Part shown: in pieces, positions 36,915 through 45,996 of the stretch
Position numbering within the stretch: the stretch's first letter is position 1
Layout of the letters: every line of letters starts with the position of its first letter
Assembly: GCF_009498035.1 (NCBI RefSeq)
Contig: NZ_CP034550.1
Span: forward strand, 9,114,001 to 9,178,000
Reading direction: 5' to 3'
DNA from: Saccharothrix syringae
Lineage (GTDB): Bacteria; Actinomycetota; Actinomycetes; Mycobacteriales; Pseudonocardiaceae
DNA length: 64,000 nt
The notes under the pieces: model-generated
The model's database searches: none
What the model saw: only the letters and a program-made list of their open reading frames with translations
What the model was told of the DNA's origin: nothing
Translations under genes and position numbers: made by a program

Positions 36915-38981
36915 CTACGCCAGCGCCCGCTTGAGGAAGTCGACCTGGAGCAGCAGCAGGTTCTCGGCCACCTGCTCCTGCGGCGTCATGTGGGTGACGC
37001 CCGACAGCGGCAGCACGGTGTGCGGTCGGCCGGCGGCCAGCAGGGCGCTGGACAGCCGCAGCGTGTGGGCGGCCACCACGTTGTCGTCGGCCAGGCCGTG
37101 CACGATCATCAGCGGGCGGGCCAGTTTCGGCGCGTCGGCGATGAGCGAGTTGGTGTCGTAGACCTCGGGCTTCTCGTCCGGGTGCCCGAGGTACCGCTCG
37201 GTGTAGTGGGTGTCGTAGAGGCGCCAGTCGGTGACCGGCGCGCCGGCGATGCCCGCCTGGAAGACGTCCGGACGGCGCAGCACGGCCAGCGCCGACAGGT
37301 AGCCGCCGTAGGACCAGCCGCGGATGCCCACGCGGGTCAGGTCCAGGTCCGGCTGGGTCTCGGCGACCGCGTGCAGGGCGTCGACCTGGTCCTGCAGGGT
37401 GGCGCCGGCGAAGTCGAAGGCGATGTCGCGCTCCCACTCCGGACCGCGCCCCGGCGTGCCGCGGCCGTCCACGACCAGCACGGCGAAGCCCTGGTCCGCC
37501 AGCCACTGCGAGGTCAGGTAGGCGTTGCGGGCGGCGAGGACGCGCTGGGCGTGCGGGCCGCCGTAGGGGTCGAGCAGGACCGGGAGCCTCGTGCCGGGCA
37601 CGTGGCCGCTCGGCAGCAGCAGGGCCGCCCGCAGCCCGCGCTCGCCGACGGTGAGCAGCCGGACCTCGGGGGTCAGCACGGGCGTCTCGGCGAACGTGGC
37701 GATCCCGCCGCCGGTGGACACGGTGACCTTCGACCCGAAGTGGTCCAGGCCCGCCGAGACCAGCACCAGCACCCCGCCCGCGCGGACCGCGCTGTGCACA
37801 CCGTCCTCAGTGGACAGTCGGGTGGCGCCGTCGGCGGTGACCAGGTGGACGTGGGTCTGCGTCGGGTCGTCGGCGGAGGCGGTGACCAGCACGCCGTCCT
37901 CGGCCACGTCCAGCACCGCGCGCACCTGGAGGCCGTCCGGGGTCCACGCCTTGTCGCCGACCACGAGGCGGTTGGCGCCGTCCACCGGCAGCACGCGCAG
38001 CAGCTCGCCCGACGGCGTCCAGCGCGGCGTGCCGGGCACGACCTCCAGCCAGTGCGGGTCGCTGTCGTCCGCGACGACCTCGGTGGCGCCGGTCCCGACG
38101 TCGACCGCGAGCACCCGGACGCGGCGCTGGTCGCGGGACTGGACCTGGAGCAGCGGCGCGCCGTGGGAGGTCCACGAGGCGGTGTTGAGGTAGGGGAACG
38201 CCTCCCGGTCCCAGGTGACGTCGACCCGGGCGCCGTTGAAGATCGAAACCGTCACGTCGGCGTTGGCGGTGCCCGCGGCCGGGTAGGCGATCTCGCTCGC
38301 CGGGGTGCCGGGGTTGGCCGGGTCGGCGATGTACCAGCGCGCAACCGGCGCGTTGTCCACGCGCGCGGCCAGCACGTGCTCGCCGTCCGGGGAGAACCAG
38401 TAGCCGCGGTGGCGGCCCATCTCCTCGGCGGCGATGAACTCGGCCAGGCCCCAGGTGACGTCCGGGCCGTCGGGCGCGGCGACCACGCGGTCCACGCCGG
38501 TCTCCAGCTCCACCACGTGCAGCGCGCCGTCGACGACGTAGCCGACCCGGCAGCCGGTCGGGTCCAGCCGCGGGTCGACCGCGGCGCCGTCGACCGGCAG
38601 CTCGCGCACCTCGGCGGTGGCCAGCTCCACCACGAACAGCCGCCCGGACAGGGTGAACACCGCCTGGCGCACGGCCGCGTCGGTCGCGTAGCCGACGATG
38701 CCGGCGGCCTGCTCCCGGGTCCGCTCCCGGCGCGCCCGCTCCTGCGGGGACAGGTCCTCGGGGTCGGTCAGCAGGGTGGCCGGGTCGACCAGCAGCGACT
38801 CGGTCCGCGAGGCGGTGTCGAACGCCCACAGCCCGTTCGCCCGGCCGGTGGCCGCGGCGGTGCGCAGGAAGTACACCTTGGCCCCGTCGGGTGCGACGGT
38901 GAAGGTCCGGGGTGCGCCGAGGGTGAAGCGCTGGGTGCGCGCGTGCTGGCGCGGGAAGGAGATCTCGTTGCCCACCCGCAC
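36915..38981 (-). CDS. S9-family peptidase (dipeptidyl-peptidase IV type)
   Basis: A 688-residue serine peptidase. The first two thirds form a DPP4-type beta propeller (GVKVYFLRT-like strands; FIAAEEMGRHRGYWFSPDGE holds the Glu pair that anchors the substrate N-terminus). The C-terminal alpha/beta hydrolase has GWSYGGYLSALA (S557), HGLADDNV (D632) and GVTHMTP (H664). No signal peptide is seen, so it is probably cytoplasmic and removes dipeptides from peptide N-termini. The GTG at 38981 is the first in-frame start; it has only a weak AAGG upstream, and a second GTG two codons later is possible. Confidence 0.93.
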   Translation of the reverse strand: MRVGNEISFPRQHARTQRFTLGAPRTFTVAPDGAKVYFLRTAAATGRANGLWAFDTASRTESLLVDPATLLTDPEDLSPQERARRERTREQAAGIVGYATDAAVRQAVFTLSGRLFVVELATAEVRELPVDGAAVDPRLDPTGCRVGYVVDGALHVVELETGVDRVVAAPDGPDVTWGLAEFIAAEEMGRHRGYWFSPDGEHVLAARVDNAPVARWYIADPANPGTPASEIAYPAAGTANADVTVSIFNGARVDVTWDREAFPYLNTASWTSHGAPLLQVQSRDQRRVRVLAVDVGTGATEVVADDSDPHWLEVVPGTPRWTPSGELLRVLPVDGANRLVVGDKAWTPDGLQVRAVLDVAEDGVLVTASADDPTQTHVHLVTADGATRLSTEDGVHSAVRAGGVLVLVSAGLDHFGSKVTVSTGGGIATFAETPVLTPEVRLLTVGERGLRAALLLPSGHVPGTRLPVLLDPYGGPHAQRVLAARNAYLTSQWLADQGFAVLVVDGRGTPGRGPEWERDIAFDFAGATLQDQVDALHAVAETQPDLDLTRVGIRGWSYGGYLSALAVLRRPDVFQAGIAGAPVTDWRLYDTHYTERYLGHPDEKPEVYDTNSLIADAPKLARPLMIVHGLADDNVVAAHTLRLSSALLAAGRPHTVLPLSGVTHMTPQEQVAENLLLLQVDFLKRALA

Positions 38982-39055
38982 ACCTTACGCGTGCGGGGTC
39001 GGCCGCGACCGTACTGTGGTCGGTGGGGTCCGGGGCCGACCCGAGGAGGTTCGCG

Positions 39056-40660
39056 ATGAACCACGACGATGCGATGGACGAGCCGCGGCAGACGAACCAG
39101 CCGGGCCGGACGAACCAGCCGGGCCAGGCGAACCAACCGGGCCGGGCGAACCAGCCGGGGCGGTTGGGCGAGCGGCTGGCCGCGGCGGTCGCCCGGGGCG
39201 ACTACCGCGCGGCGAGCCTGCTGGCGGGCGAGCTGGCGGCCGACCGCCTGCGGGCCGGTGACCTGGGCGGCGGCCTGGCGCTGACCGAACGGCAGCACGA
39301 GTACGCCGAACGGGCCGGGACCGGCCCCTGGACCCGGCTGGCCATCCGCTGCCGCCCCTTCCCCGCGCTGGTCGCCGCCGGGCGCGCGGACGCGGCGCTG
39401 GACGGGGCGCTACGCCTGCTCGCCGAGGCGGACGGCCTGCCCGAGACCTCCGACCGACCGGAGGACTTCGCGCCGTGGCAGGTGCGGGAGGCCGTGCTGG
39501 ACGTCGCCGCCGACGCCGCGACCCGGCTCGCCGACTGGGAGCGGGCGCTGGAGCTGCGCCGGCGGGCCGCGGCGTCGAAGGCCGACCGGGGCGCGCCGCC
39601 GCGCGAGTGGCTGGCCGTGCTGTTCGAGGGCACGCAGGCGCTCACCCGATTAGGTCGCCTGGACGAGGCGCGCGAGGTGCTGCACCGCTGCCTGACCGAG
39701 GCGGAGGGCGACCACGCGCTGCACTCGCGGGCGTTCAGCGCCCTCGCGGGGCTGGAGGCCGAGCCGGACCTCGCGCTGCGGTACGGGCGCAACGCCCTGC
39801 GCTACGCCTACCGCTCCGGGGCGGTGCCCCTCGTCTCGGCCTGCCACGACCGGCTCGGGTTCCACCTGGCCACCCGGGCCGGCCTGCCCGAGGAGGCGCT
39901 GGCGCACAACCTGGTCGCCGCGGTGCTCGACGCCCTCACCGGCACGCCCGGTTCCCCCGACTGGGCGGTGGCCGCGTTCGGGCTGCTGCCGGGCGACTCG
40001 GCCGTGCCGGCGCGCTGGGAGCGGGTGCGGGAGCTGGTCGGCCGGGTCGACGGCGTCCCGCTGGGGCCGCTGGTGGCGTCGCTGTCCGACGACCCGGCGG
40101 CGCCGCAGCGCGCCCTGGACGCGGTGCTGGTCGAGGTGCGCAGCCGCGACGTCGCGCTGCTGAACACCTACCTGAGCCTGTGGCTGCCGGTGGTCGACGG
40201 CATCCGCGCCGCCCGCGCCGGGGACGGCGCGGCCGAGGGCAGCGTGCGCGAGGTGCTGGCCGGGCCCGGCGCGCGGGGCGGGTGGCGGACGCTGGCCGGT
40301 GGGCTGCGCCGGCTGCTCGACGACGGCGCCGCGGCCGGTCCCCTCCGGTCCGACGACCGGGTGGACCGGCTGGTCCTCGACCGGGCCGTCGAGGTGCTGA
40401 CGGGCGCGCGGCGGCTGCCCGGCGGCCTGTGGCGGCTGATCCCCGACTGCGCGGTGCTGTCCGAGGCCCACACCGCCGCGGTCCGCCGGCTGCCCGCCGG
40501 GTCGGTGCCGGGGTTGGCGGCCCGGGGCGACACCCCGTTCACCAGGGCGCTGCGCCGGCTCGTCGCCGGGGAGCGGGAACCCGACGTGCTCGACGGGGTG
40601 GCGCCGCCGCACGACGCGGGGGTGCGGCTGGTGCTGGAGCTGCTCGCGGAGGACCGCTGA
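39056..40660 (+). CDS. Large helical hypothetical protein with an N-terminal NQPG repeat
   Basis: A 534-residue, Ala/Leu/Arg-rich protein without a signal peptide. After MNHDDAMDEPR come four six-residue repeats of the type xNQPGR (18-bp DNA units), clearly expandable. The rest is helical and TPR-like (RGDYRAASLLAGELAADRL, LADWERALELRRRAAASKAD, LGRLDEAREVLHRCLTEAEG). TPR scaffolds mediate protein contacts; no catalytic motif is visible. ATG at 39056 with GAGGAGG nine bases upstream. It is divergent from the S9 peptidase across 74 bp. Confidence 0.75.
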   Translation: MNHDDAMDEPRQTNQPGRTNQPGQANQPGRANQPGRLGERLAAAVARGDYRAASLLAGELAADRLRAGDLGGGLALTERQHEYAERAGTGPWTRLAIRCRPFPALVAAGRADAALDGALRLLAEADGLPETSDRPEDFAPWQVREAVLDVAADAATRLADWERALELRRRAAASKADRGAPPREWLAVLFEGTQALTRLGRLDEAREVLHRCLTEAEGDHALHSRAFSALAGLEAEPDLALRYGRNALRYAYRSGAVPLVSACHDRLGFHLATRAGLPEEALAHNLVAAVLDALTGTPGSPDWAVAAFGLLPGDSAVPARWERVRELVGRVDGVPLGPLVASLSDDPAAPQRALDAVLVEVRSRDVALLNTYLSLWLPVVDGIRAARAGDGAAEGSVREVLAGPGARGGWRTLAGGLRRLLDDGAAAGPLRSDDRVDRLVLDRAVEVLTGARRLPGGLWRLIPDCAVLSEAHTAAVRRLPAGSVPGLAARGDTPFTRALRRLVAGEREPDVLDGVAPPHDAGVRLVLELLAEDR

Positions 40661-40747
40661 CCCCTGTCTTCGGCCACGCCTGAACCGCCGCCGTGACGGG
40701 TCCGTAATCGTCGGTGGAGCGATCGACGGACCTAGGAGGAGTTGAGC

Positions 40748-41380
40748 GTGATCCGACGAAACCGCGTCGCCATCGCCGTCGGGGCCGGCATGGCAGTCGT
40801 GCTGGCGCTGGTCATGTGGACGTCCAACACCACGGTGCTGCGGGGCACGACGGTGGCCCAGACCGGGCAGGTGGACGCCGCCGCCCAGGACGGGTACGAG
40901 GTGCCGCTGGCGCCCGCGACCAGCGAGGAGGCCGCGACACCCGAGGCCGCGGCGGCGCCCGAGGCCCAGGCCGCGCCGGCGGGTCCGCAGGTCACCCTGG
41001 TCGGCAAGACCGTGCCCAAGATGGGCGAGGTCGTGCAGGACGGCGACGGCCGCACGCTGTACCGGTTCGACAAGGACGCGCCGGACCCGGCGAAGTCCAA
41101 CTGCGAGGGCCAGTGCGCGGTCACCTGGCCGCCCCTGCTGAGCAACGGGGGCAAGCCCCTGCTGCAGGGCGTCGACCCGGACCTGGTGTCGACGGTCAAG
41201 CGCGCCGACGGCTCCGAGCAGGTGACCCTGGCCGGCTGGCCGCTCTACACCTACGCCAAGGACGAGGCGCCGGGCCAGTGGAAGGGCCAGGGCGTCGGCG
41301 GCACGTGGTTCGTGGTGCAGCCGAACGGCAAGCGCAACGTCGAGTGCCTGCCGCCGGGCGTGGCCGCGCCGGCCCAGTAG
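40748..41380 (+). CDS. Exported protein with two repeats of the Lipoprotein_15 (PF03640) type
   Basis: A 210-residue protein with an N-terminal transmembrane anchor or signal (RVAIAVGAGMAVVLALVMW) and an Ala/Pro/Glu spacer. The globular part has two copies of the secreted repeat: LYRFDKDAPDPAKSNCEGQC, AVTWPPLL and LAGWPLYTYAKDEAPGQWKG. Actinomycete proteins of this kind are thought to be cell-surface redox or haem-related proteins, but no activity is proven. The GTG at 40748, seven bases after AGGAGGA, is preferred to TTG at 40742. There is no lipobox, so it is probably membrane-anchored. Confidence 0.88.
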   Translation: MIRRNRVAIAVGAGMAVVLALVMWTSNTTVLRGTTVAQTGQVDAAAQDGYEVPLAPATSEEAATPEAAAAPEAQAAPAGPQVTLVGKTVPKMGEVVQDGDGRTLYRFDKDAPDPAKSNCEGQCAVTWPPLLSNGGKPLLQGVDPDLVSTVKRADGSEQVTLAGWPLYTYAKDEAPGQWKGQGVGGTWFVVQPNGKRNVECLPPGVAAPAQ

Positions 41381-41399
41381 TCCACTGTGGAGCGCCTTG

Positions 41400-41427
41400 A
41401 TCCCCCGGCTGGGGTTGGCCGGGGGAT
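41400..41427 (+). terminator. Hairpin terminator with short T run
   Basis: atcccccggc/gccgggggat with an 8-base loop, then ttt, 20 bp after the stop of the exported repeat protein; also downstream of the convergent nitroreductase gene. Confidence 0.9.
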
Positions 41428-41446
41428 TTGGGCGTCCCGCAGCGGG

Positions 41447-42040
41447 TCAGAGGACCCGCGCGGCCTGCTCGAAGTCCAGGCGCGGGTTGCGCGGCCGGTA
41501 GCCGGCCTCGTCCGGGTGCCCGATGTTGACCACCACCAGCGGGACCACCCCGCTGCCGGCGAAGAACTCCCGGCGCACGCCCTCGGCGTCGAAGCCGGTC
41601 ATCGGGCCCGCGGCCAGCCCGACCGCGCGCACGCCCACGATGAAGTAGCCGACCTGGAGCAGCGCGTTGGTCCGGGCCACCTCGGCGCGGCGGGCGTCGT
41701 CGGCGAACGCCTCGCGGGCGTTCGCGAAGTGCGGGAACGTCACCGCCATGTGCTCGGGGAAGTCGGTGTCCGCGGCCAGCACCGCGACCACCGGGGCCGA
41801 GCGGGTCTTGGCGCGGTTGCCCTCGGCCAGGTGCGGCACCAGCCGCTCCTTGGCCTCGTCCGAGCGCAGGAACAGCACCCGCAGCGGCTGGCTGTTCATG
41901 GCCGTGGGACCCCACTTGACCAGGTCGTAGACCGCGCGCAGCTGCTCGGGGGCCACCGGCTCGTCGGTGAACGCGTTGGCGGTGCGCGCCTCGCGGAAGA
42001 TCAGGTCCTCGAATGCCCGCGTGTCGAGTGCCGAGGTCAT
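41447..42040 (-). CDS. Nitroreductase-family protein, RutE type
   Basis: A 197-residue FMN-dependent oxidoreductase. It matches RutE/YdfN-like malonic semialdehyde reductases: FREARTANAFTDEPV, DLVKWGPTAMNSQPLRVLFL, NRAKTRSAPVVAVLAADTDF, FPEHM and GFDAEGVRREFF. These enzymes use NAD(P)H to reduce small aldehydes or nitro compounds; in E. coli RutE acts in pyrimidine breakdown, but no other rut gene lies nearby. ATG at 42040 with AGGAGG eight bases upstream; an ATG three codons earlier is less likely. Confidence 0.9.
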   Translation of the reverse strand: MTSALDTRAFEDLIFREARTANAFTDEPVAPEQLRAVYDLVKWGPTAMNSQPLRVLFLRSDEAKERLVPHLAEGNRAKTRSAPVVAVLAADTDFPEHMAVTFPHFANAREAFADDARRAEVARTNALLQVGYFIVGVRAVGLAAGPMTGFDAEGVRREFFAGSGVVPLVVVNIGHPDEAGYRPRNPRLDFEQAARVL

Positions 42041-42052
42041 GGGCCGCACCTC

Positions 42053-42088
42053 CTGGTTGTCCCGTGCGCTTGCCCACGGGACAACCAG
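42053..42088 (-). terminator. Hairpin terminator after glyA
   Basis: Perfect 14-bp stem ctggttgtcccgtg/cacgggacaaccag with an 8-base loop, 36 bp after the glyA stop. It separates the gcvT-glyA operon from the nitroreductase gene. Confidence 0.9.
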
Positions 42089-42123
42089 GGGCGCGGCGGC
42101 GCTATTTCGTCAGGTGGCGACCT

Positions 42124-43389
42124 TCACAGGTTCGGGTACAGCGGGTGCTTGGCCGCCAGCACGTCGACGCGCGCCCGCAGCTCCGCCAGGTCCGACGAGG
42201 GCTGGAGGGCGAGCGCGATGATGTCGGCCACCTCGGCGAAGTCCGCCGCGCCGAACCCGCGCGTGGCCAGGGCGGGCGTGCCGATGCGCAGGCCCGAGGT
42301 GACCATCGGCGGGCGGGGGTCGTTGGGCACCGCGTTGCGGTTGACCGTGATGCCCACCTCGTGCAGGCGGTCCTCGGCCTGCTTGCCGTCCAGTTCGGAC
42401 GCCACCAGGTCGACCAGCACCAGGTGCACGTCCGTGCCGCCGGTGAGGACCTTCACGCCGGCCTCGGCCGCGTCGGGCCGGGACAGGCGCTCGGCGAGGA
42501 TCTTCGCGCCCTCGACGGTGCGGCGCTGGCGGTCGGCGAACTCCGGCGACGCGGCGTGCTTGAACGCCACCGCCTTGCCCGCGATCACGTGCTCCAGCGG
42601 ACCGCCCTGCTGGCCCGGGAACACCGCCGAGTTGATCTTCTTGGCCAGGTCGGCCTCGTTGGTCAGGATCACGCCGCCGCGCGGGCCGCCCAGCGTCTTG
42701 TGCGTGGTGGTGGTCACCACGTGCGCGTGCGGGACCGGGCTGGGGTGCAGGCCCGCGGCGACCAGGCCGGCGAAGTGCGCCATGTCCACCATCAGGTAGG
42801 CGCCCACCTCGTCGGCGATGCGGCGGAACTCGGCGAAGTCGAGCTGCCGCGGGTAGGCCGACCAGCCCGCCACGATCAGCTTCGGCCGGTGCTCGGTCGC
42901 CAGCCGCTCGACCTCGGCCATGTCGACCCGGCCGTCGGCCTCGGAGACGTGGTAGGGCACCACGTTGTAGAGCTTGCCGGAGAAGTTGATCCGCATGCCG
43001 TGCGTCAGGTGGCCGCCGTGCGCCAGGTCCAGGCCCAGGATCGTGTCGCCGGGCTGGAGCAGCGCGAACATCGCGCACGCGTTGGCCTGCGCGCCCGAGT
43101 GCGGCTGCACGTTGGCGAAGCCCGCGCCGAACAGCGCCTTGACCCGCTCGATGGCCAGCCGCTCGATCACGTCGACGTTCTCGCAGCCGCCGTAGTAGCG
43201 CCGCCCCGGGTAGCCCTCGGCGTACTTGTTGGTCAGCACCGAGCCCTGCGCCTGGAGCACCGACACCGGCGTGAAGTTCTCGGAGGCGATCATCTCCAGC
43301 GTGCTCTGCTGCCGGTGCAGCTCGGCGGCGACGGCGTTCGCGACCTCCGGGTCGAACTCCGCGAGGGAGGTGGTGAAGTGCTCGGACAT
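42124..43389 (-). CDS. glyA: Serine hydroxymethyltransferase
   Basis: A 421-residue PLP enzyme interconverting serine and glycine with tetrahydrofolate. IASENF near the N-terminus, [47 protein letters not shown] and [17 protein letters not shown] with the PLP lysine K231 are intact, and length is standard. It follows gcvT by 18 bp on the same strand and so shares the glycine riboswitch: glycine breakdown yields methylene-THF which SHMT can use to make serine. No gcvP or gcvH in the window. Confidence 0.97.
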   Translation of the reverse strand: MSEHFTTSLAEFDPEVANAVAAELHRQQSTLEMIASENFTPVSVLQAQGSVLTNKYAEGYPGRRYYGGCENVDVIERLAIERVKALFGAGFANVQPHSGAQANACAMFALLQPGDTILGLDLAHGGHLTHGMRINFSGKLYNVVPYHVSEADGRVDMAEVERLATEHRPKLIVAGWSAYPRQLDFAEFRRIADEVGAYLMVDMAHFAGLVAAGLHPSPVPHAHVVTTTTHKTLGGPRGGVILTNEADLAKKINSAVFPGQQGGPLEHVIAGKAVAFKHAASPEFADRQRRTVEGAKILAERLSRPDAAEAGVKVLTGGTDVHLVLVDLVASELDGKQAEDRLHEVGITVNRNAVPNDPRPPMVTSGLRIGTPALATRGFGAADFAEVADIIALALQPSSDLAELRARVDVLAAKHPLYPNL

Positions 43390-43407
43390 GTGGATCTTCT
43401 CCCTGGG

Positions 43408-44508
43408 TCAGCTGGATCGCTTGTAGAACGGCAGTGCGACGACCTCGACCGGCTCGTGCCTGCCCCGGACGTCGACGGACAGCTGCGTGCCCGGCGCGGC
43501 GTGGTCGGGTGCCACGTAGGCCATCGCCACGGAGTAGCCCAGGGTCGGCGACAGCGCGCCGCTGGTGACCTCGCCGACCGGGGTGCCCGCCGCGTCCAGC
43601 ACCGGGTAGCCGTGCCGCGGCGCCCGGCGCGAGGTGGTCTTCAGGCCGACCAGGGTCGCGTCCACGCCCCGCTGCGCGACGGCGGCCAGCGCGTCGCGGC
43701 CGACGAAGTCCCCCGGCTTGTCGAGCTTGACCACCCGGCCGAGGTTCGCGTGGAACGGCGTGCGGTCGCGGCCCAGCTCGTTGCCGTACAGCGGCATGCC
43801 CGCCTCCAGGCGCAGCGTGTCGCGGCAGCCCAGGCCCGCGGGCCGCAGGTCGTGCGGCGCGCCCGCGGCCAGCAGCGCCCGCCACACCTCGACGGCGTCG
43901 CCGGGCGCGACGAACAGCTCGAAGCCGTCCTCGCCGGTGTAGCCGGTGCGGGCCAGCAGCGCGGGCCTGCCCGCCACCTCGGTCGGGTAGGAGGCGTAGT
44001 ACTTGACCGTCGACAGGTCGGTGGGGGTGAGCCCTTCGAGGATCGCGGTCGCCTTCGGGCCCTGCACGGCCAGCAGCGCGTAGTCCGCGGACCGGTCCTC
44101 CACGGTCGCGTCGAAGCCCTCGGCCCGCTCGACCAGCGCCCCGTGCACCACGGCCGCGTTGGAGGCGTTGGCCACCACCAGGTACTCCTGCTCGCCGGTG
44201 CGGTAGACGATCAGGTCGTCGACCACGCCGCCGTCGGCCTCGCAGATCATCGTGTAGCGGGCGCGGCCGACGCCGATCGCGGAGGCGTGCCCGACCAGGG
44301 CGTGGTCCAGCGCGGCGCCCGCGGCGGGACCGGTGAGCACGATCTCGCCCATGTGCGTCAGGTCGAACAGGCCCGCCGACGCGCGCACCGCCCGGTGCTC
44401 GGCCAGCTCGCTGTCGTAGCGCAGCGGCATCCGCCAGCCCGCGAAGTCGGTGAACATGGCACCCAGCGCCTCGTGCTCGGCGTGCAGGGGCGTGCGGCGG
44501 CTTTCCAT
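43408..44508 (-). CDS. gcvT: Aminomethyltransferase (glycine cleavage T protein)
   Basis: A 366-residue T protein that moves the methylene group from lipoyl-H protein to tetrahydrofolate. Motifs: DFAGWRMPLRYDSELAEHRA, FDLTHMGEI with the THF-binding region, ANASNAAVVHGALV, RTGYTGEDGFELFV and GCRDTLRLEAGMPLYGNEL. The ATG at 44508 is set nine bases after GGGAGGA and fits the family start (RRTPLHAEHEALGAMFTDFA). A tandem glycine riboswitch lies about 100 bp upstream, so expression should rise with glycine. It is the first gene of gcvT-glyA. Confidence 0.96.
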   Translation of the reverse strand: MESRRTPLHAEHEALGAMFTDFAGWRMPLRYDSELAEHRAVRASAGLFDLTHMGEIVLTGPAAGAALDHALVGHASAIGVGRARYTMICEADGGVVDDLIVYRTGEQEYLVVANASNAAVVHGALVERAEGFDATVEDRSADYALLAVQGPKATAILEGLTPTDLSTVKYYASYPTEVAGRPALLARTGYTGEDGFELFVAPGDAVEVWRALLAAGAPHDLRPAGLGCRDTLRLEAGMPLYGNELGRDRTPFHANLGRVVKLDKPGDFVGRDALAAVAQRGVDATLVGLKTTSRRAPRHGYPVLDAAGTPVGEVTSGALSPTLGYSVAMAYVAPDHAAPGTQLSVDVRGRHEPVEVVALPFYKRSS

Positions 44509-44614
44509 CGGGCGGGGTCCTCCCTGGGTGCGGGCATGCCGGTAGCGCCGACCGGTCGGGTCGGCGGGCACGTGAAGGATGACACGGTCCATCGGAGACT
44601 CCTCGTCGAGTGAG

Positions 44615-44788
44615 CCTCCCCCTCTGTCATGGGCCTGAGAGCTTCGCCGCTGCGCGGCTTGCACCGTGGGCGAGGCGCGCCGGGGCGCCTGCTTTCCAGA
44701 GTTGCCTTCGTCGGCGGTAGCTGTGCCTGAGAGATTCCGGGGAGGGGTTGCTCCTTCGGCGCCCCACCCGGGGTGGGGACTCTCCCGC
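44615..44788 (-). promoter_or_regulatory. Tandem glycine riboswitch controlling gcvT-glyA
   Basis: On the minus strand the sequence runs GGGAGAGTCC, CGCCGAAGGAGCAA, CTCTCAGGCAC (aptamer 1), then GCCGACGAAGGCAA, GGAAAGC, GGCGAAGCTCTCAGGCCC and GACAGAGGGGGAGG (aptamer 2). These are the conserved cores of the two-aptamer glycine riboswitch class. The second aptamer ends about 107 bp before the gcvT start, leaving room for the expression platform. In known cases glycine binding turns on the glycine cleavage genes. Confidence 0.95.
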
Positions 44789-44859
44789 GCGACGTCGACG
44801 GCCGTGTTCAGTTGGTACCGCCAGACGCTAGGCGGGCCCGGGGGCCCGGTCAACCCTGC

Positions 44860-45162
44860 TCACAGGGCCTTGCCCGCGTGGAGGCTCGCGACCACCCTGC
44901 GCTCGGCGATGAACGACACGAACGGGATCGTGCCCGCGAGCAGCACCAGGGCCGTGCCCTTGATCGACCAGCGGGCCTTGAGCGCCAGGTCGACGGTCAG
45001 CACCAGGTAGACCGCGTAGAGGAAGCCGTGCACGGGGCCGACGACCCGCATCATGCCGGCGCTGTCGCCCACGTACTTGACGAGCATGGCGACCACGAGC
45101 AGCAGCAGGCCGACGCCGACCACGTAAGCCATGAACCGGAACCTGGTCACCGCGCCGCTCAT
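44860..45162 (-). CDS. DUF3817 membrane protein
   Basis: A 100-residue protein with three transmembrane helices (VVGVGLLLLVVAMLVKYV, VVGPVHGFLYAVYLVLTVDL, TALVLLAGTIPFVSFIAERR). GPVHGFLYxxY with the central His is the DUF3817 signature. No function is established. It is followed upstream by another small membrane protein gene 16 bp away on the same strand; the two are probably co-transcribed. Confidence 0.9.
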   Translation of the reverse strand: MSGAVTRFRFMAYVVGVGLLLLVVAMLVKYVGDSAGMMRVVGPVHGFLYAVYLVLTVDLALKARWSIKGTALVLLAGTIPFVSFIAERRVVASLHAGKAL

Positions 45163-45177
45163 CGCCCTACCTTCGCC

Positions 45178-45603
45178 TCACCGCTGGTCCCGCGCGTGCA
45201 GCTCGGCGAGCATGCGGTTGTAGGCCGCCAGCTCGTCGTCCTCGTCGTGGTGCGCGGGTGCTCTTACGGGCTCAACGGTAACCACCGGCTCGACCGGCTC
45301 CGCGACCGACCCGCCCCCGGGCCTGTTCACGGGCTCCTCGGCGGTGCTCCCGGCGGTCTCGTCGGCGCTGTCGTCGGCCGCCTCCGCCCGGCGGCTCGCC
45401 TCCAACTTGCGGAAGCGCCACACCATGAACGCGGGGAACAGGCCGAACAGGGGCCACTGGAAGACGTAACCGAGGTTCTGGAACGTGCCGCCCGCGTGGG
45501 AGAACCGCTCCCACTGCCAGTAGGCGAGGCCGCAGCACACGACCAGGGAGACCACGCAGGTCAGCGCGATGGCGGCCCGCTTGGGGGTGATGGTGCCCGG
45601 CAC
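45178..45603 (-). CDS. Hypothetical membrane protein with acidic tail
   Basis: A 141-residue protein: two transmembrane helices (AAIALTCVVSLVVCCGLAYW; NLGYVFQWPLFGLFPAFMVW), then a cytoplasmic Glu/Ala/Pro-rich tail ending ELAAYNRMLAELHARDQR. That end (AAYNRMLAELH) is conserved in small actinomycete membrane proteins beside DUF3817 genes. The GTG at 45603 directly follows CTGGAGGC, closer than usual, but no better start precedes the first helix. Function unknown. Confidence 0.8.
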   Translation of the reverse strand: MPGTITPKRAAIALTCVVSLVVCCGLAYWQWERFSHAGGTFQNLGYVFQWPLFGLFPAFMVWRFRKLEASRRAEAADDSADETAGSTAEEPVNRPGGGSVAEPVEPVVTVEPVRAPAHHDEDDELAAYNRMLAELHARDQR

Positions 45604-45674
45604 GCCTCCAGGGTACTTCGCACCCCGGGCGACCCGGCGCGGCGGCTCACCGCCGCCCGGTCCCGCGCTCAGCC
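45604..45674. other. Short spacer upstream of the membrane-protein pair
   Basis: GC-rich spacer expected to hold the promoter for the two small membrane protein genes; no clear -10/-35 pattern. Confidence 0.3.
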
Positions 45675-45920
45675 GATCCGCGCTCGACCGCCGCTCGATC
45701 CCTGCTCGATCCGGCCTGCTCGATCCGGCCTGCTCGATCCGGCCTGCTCGATCCGGGCCTGATCCCTGCTCGATCCGGCCCGCAGTCCCGCGATCCCGGG
45801 TTCCACGCCTCGGGTCCGCGCTCTCGGGCCGGTCTCGCATCTCACACTTCGGGCATCTCACACTTCGGGCGGCTCGCGCTGTCGAGCGAGCCACACCTCC
45901 GGGCGAGCCACACCTCCGGG
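45675..45920. repeat. Short tandem repeats of three kinds in one intergenic region
   Basis: A 14-bp unit (cctgctcgatccgg) is repeated about four times from 45701 with drifted copies on each side. Then a 16-bp unit (catctcacacttcggg) occurs twice at 45838-45869, and a 17-bp unit around gagccacacctccgggc occurs twice near 45887-45920. A small hairpin, ggctcgc/gcgagcc, sits between them. No coding capacity. Confidence 0.85.
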
Positions 45921-45923
45921 CGA

Positions 45924-45979
45924 GGGCTCCTCCCACCGGAGCCCGCCCTCGGGCAGGGGCTCCTCGACCACAGGAGCCC
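45924..45979 (-). terminator. Two adjacent hairpins with the same stem
   Basis: gggctcc/ggagccc (45924-45944) and gggctcct/aggagccc (45957-45979), both with 7-base loops, lie downstream of the hypothetical gene ending at 45997 on the minus strand. They probably act as a double terminator. Confidence 0.75.
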
Positions 45980-45996
45980 GCCCCTCTCGTGCCGGA

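Noticed and set aside
35259..39059. 1266-codon plus-strand frame across speE, the degraded segment and the S9 peptidase
   Set aside because: Crosses two terminators and two genes on opposite strands; no recognisable domain.
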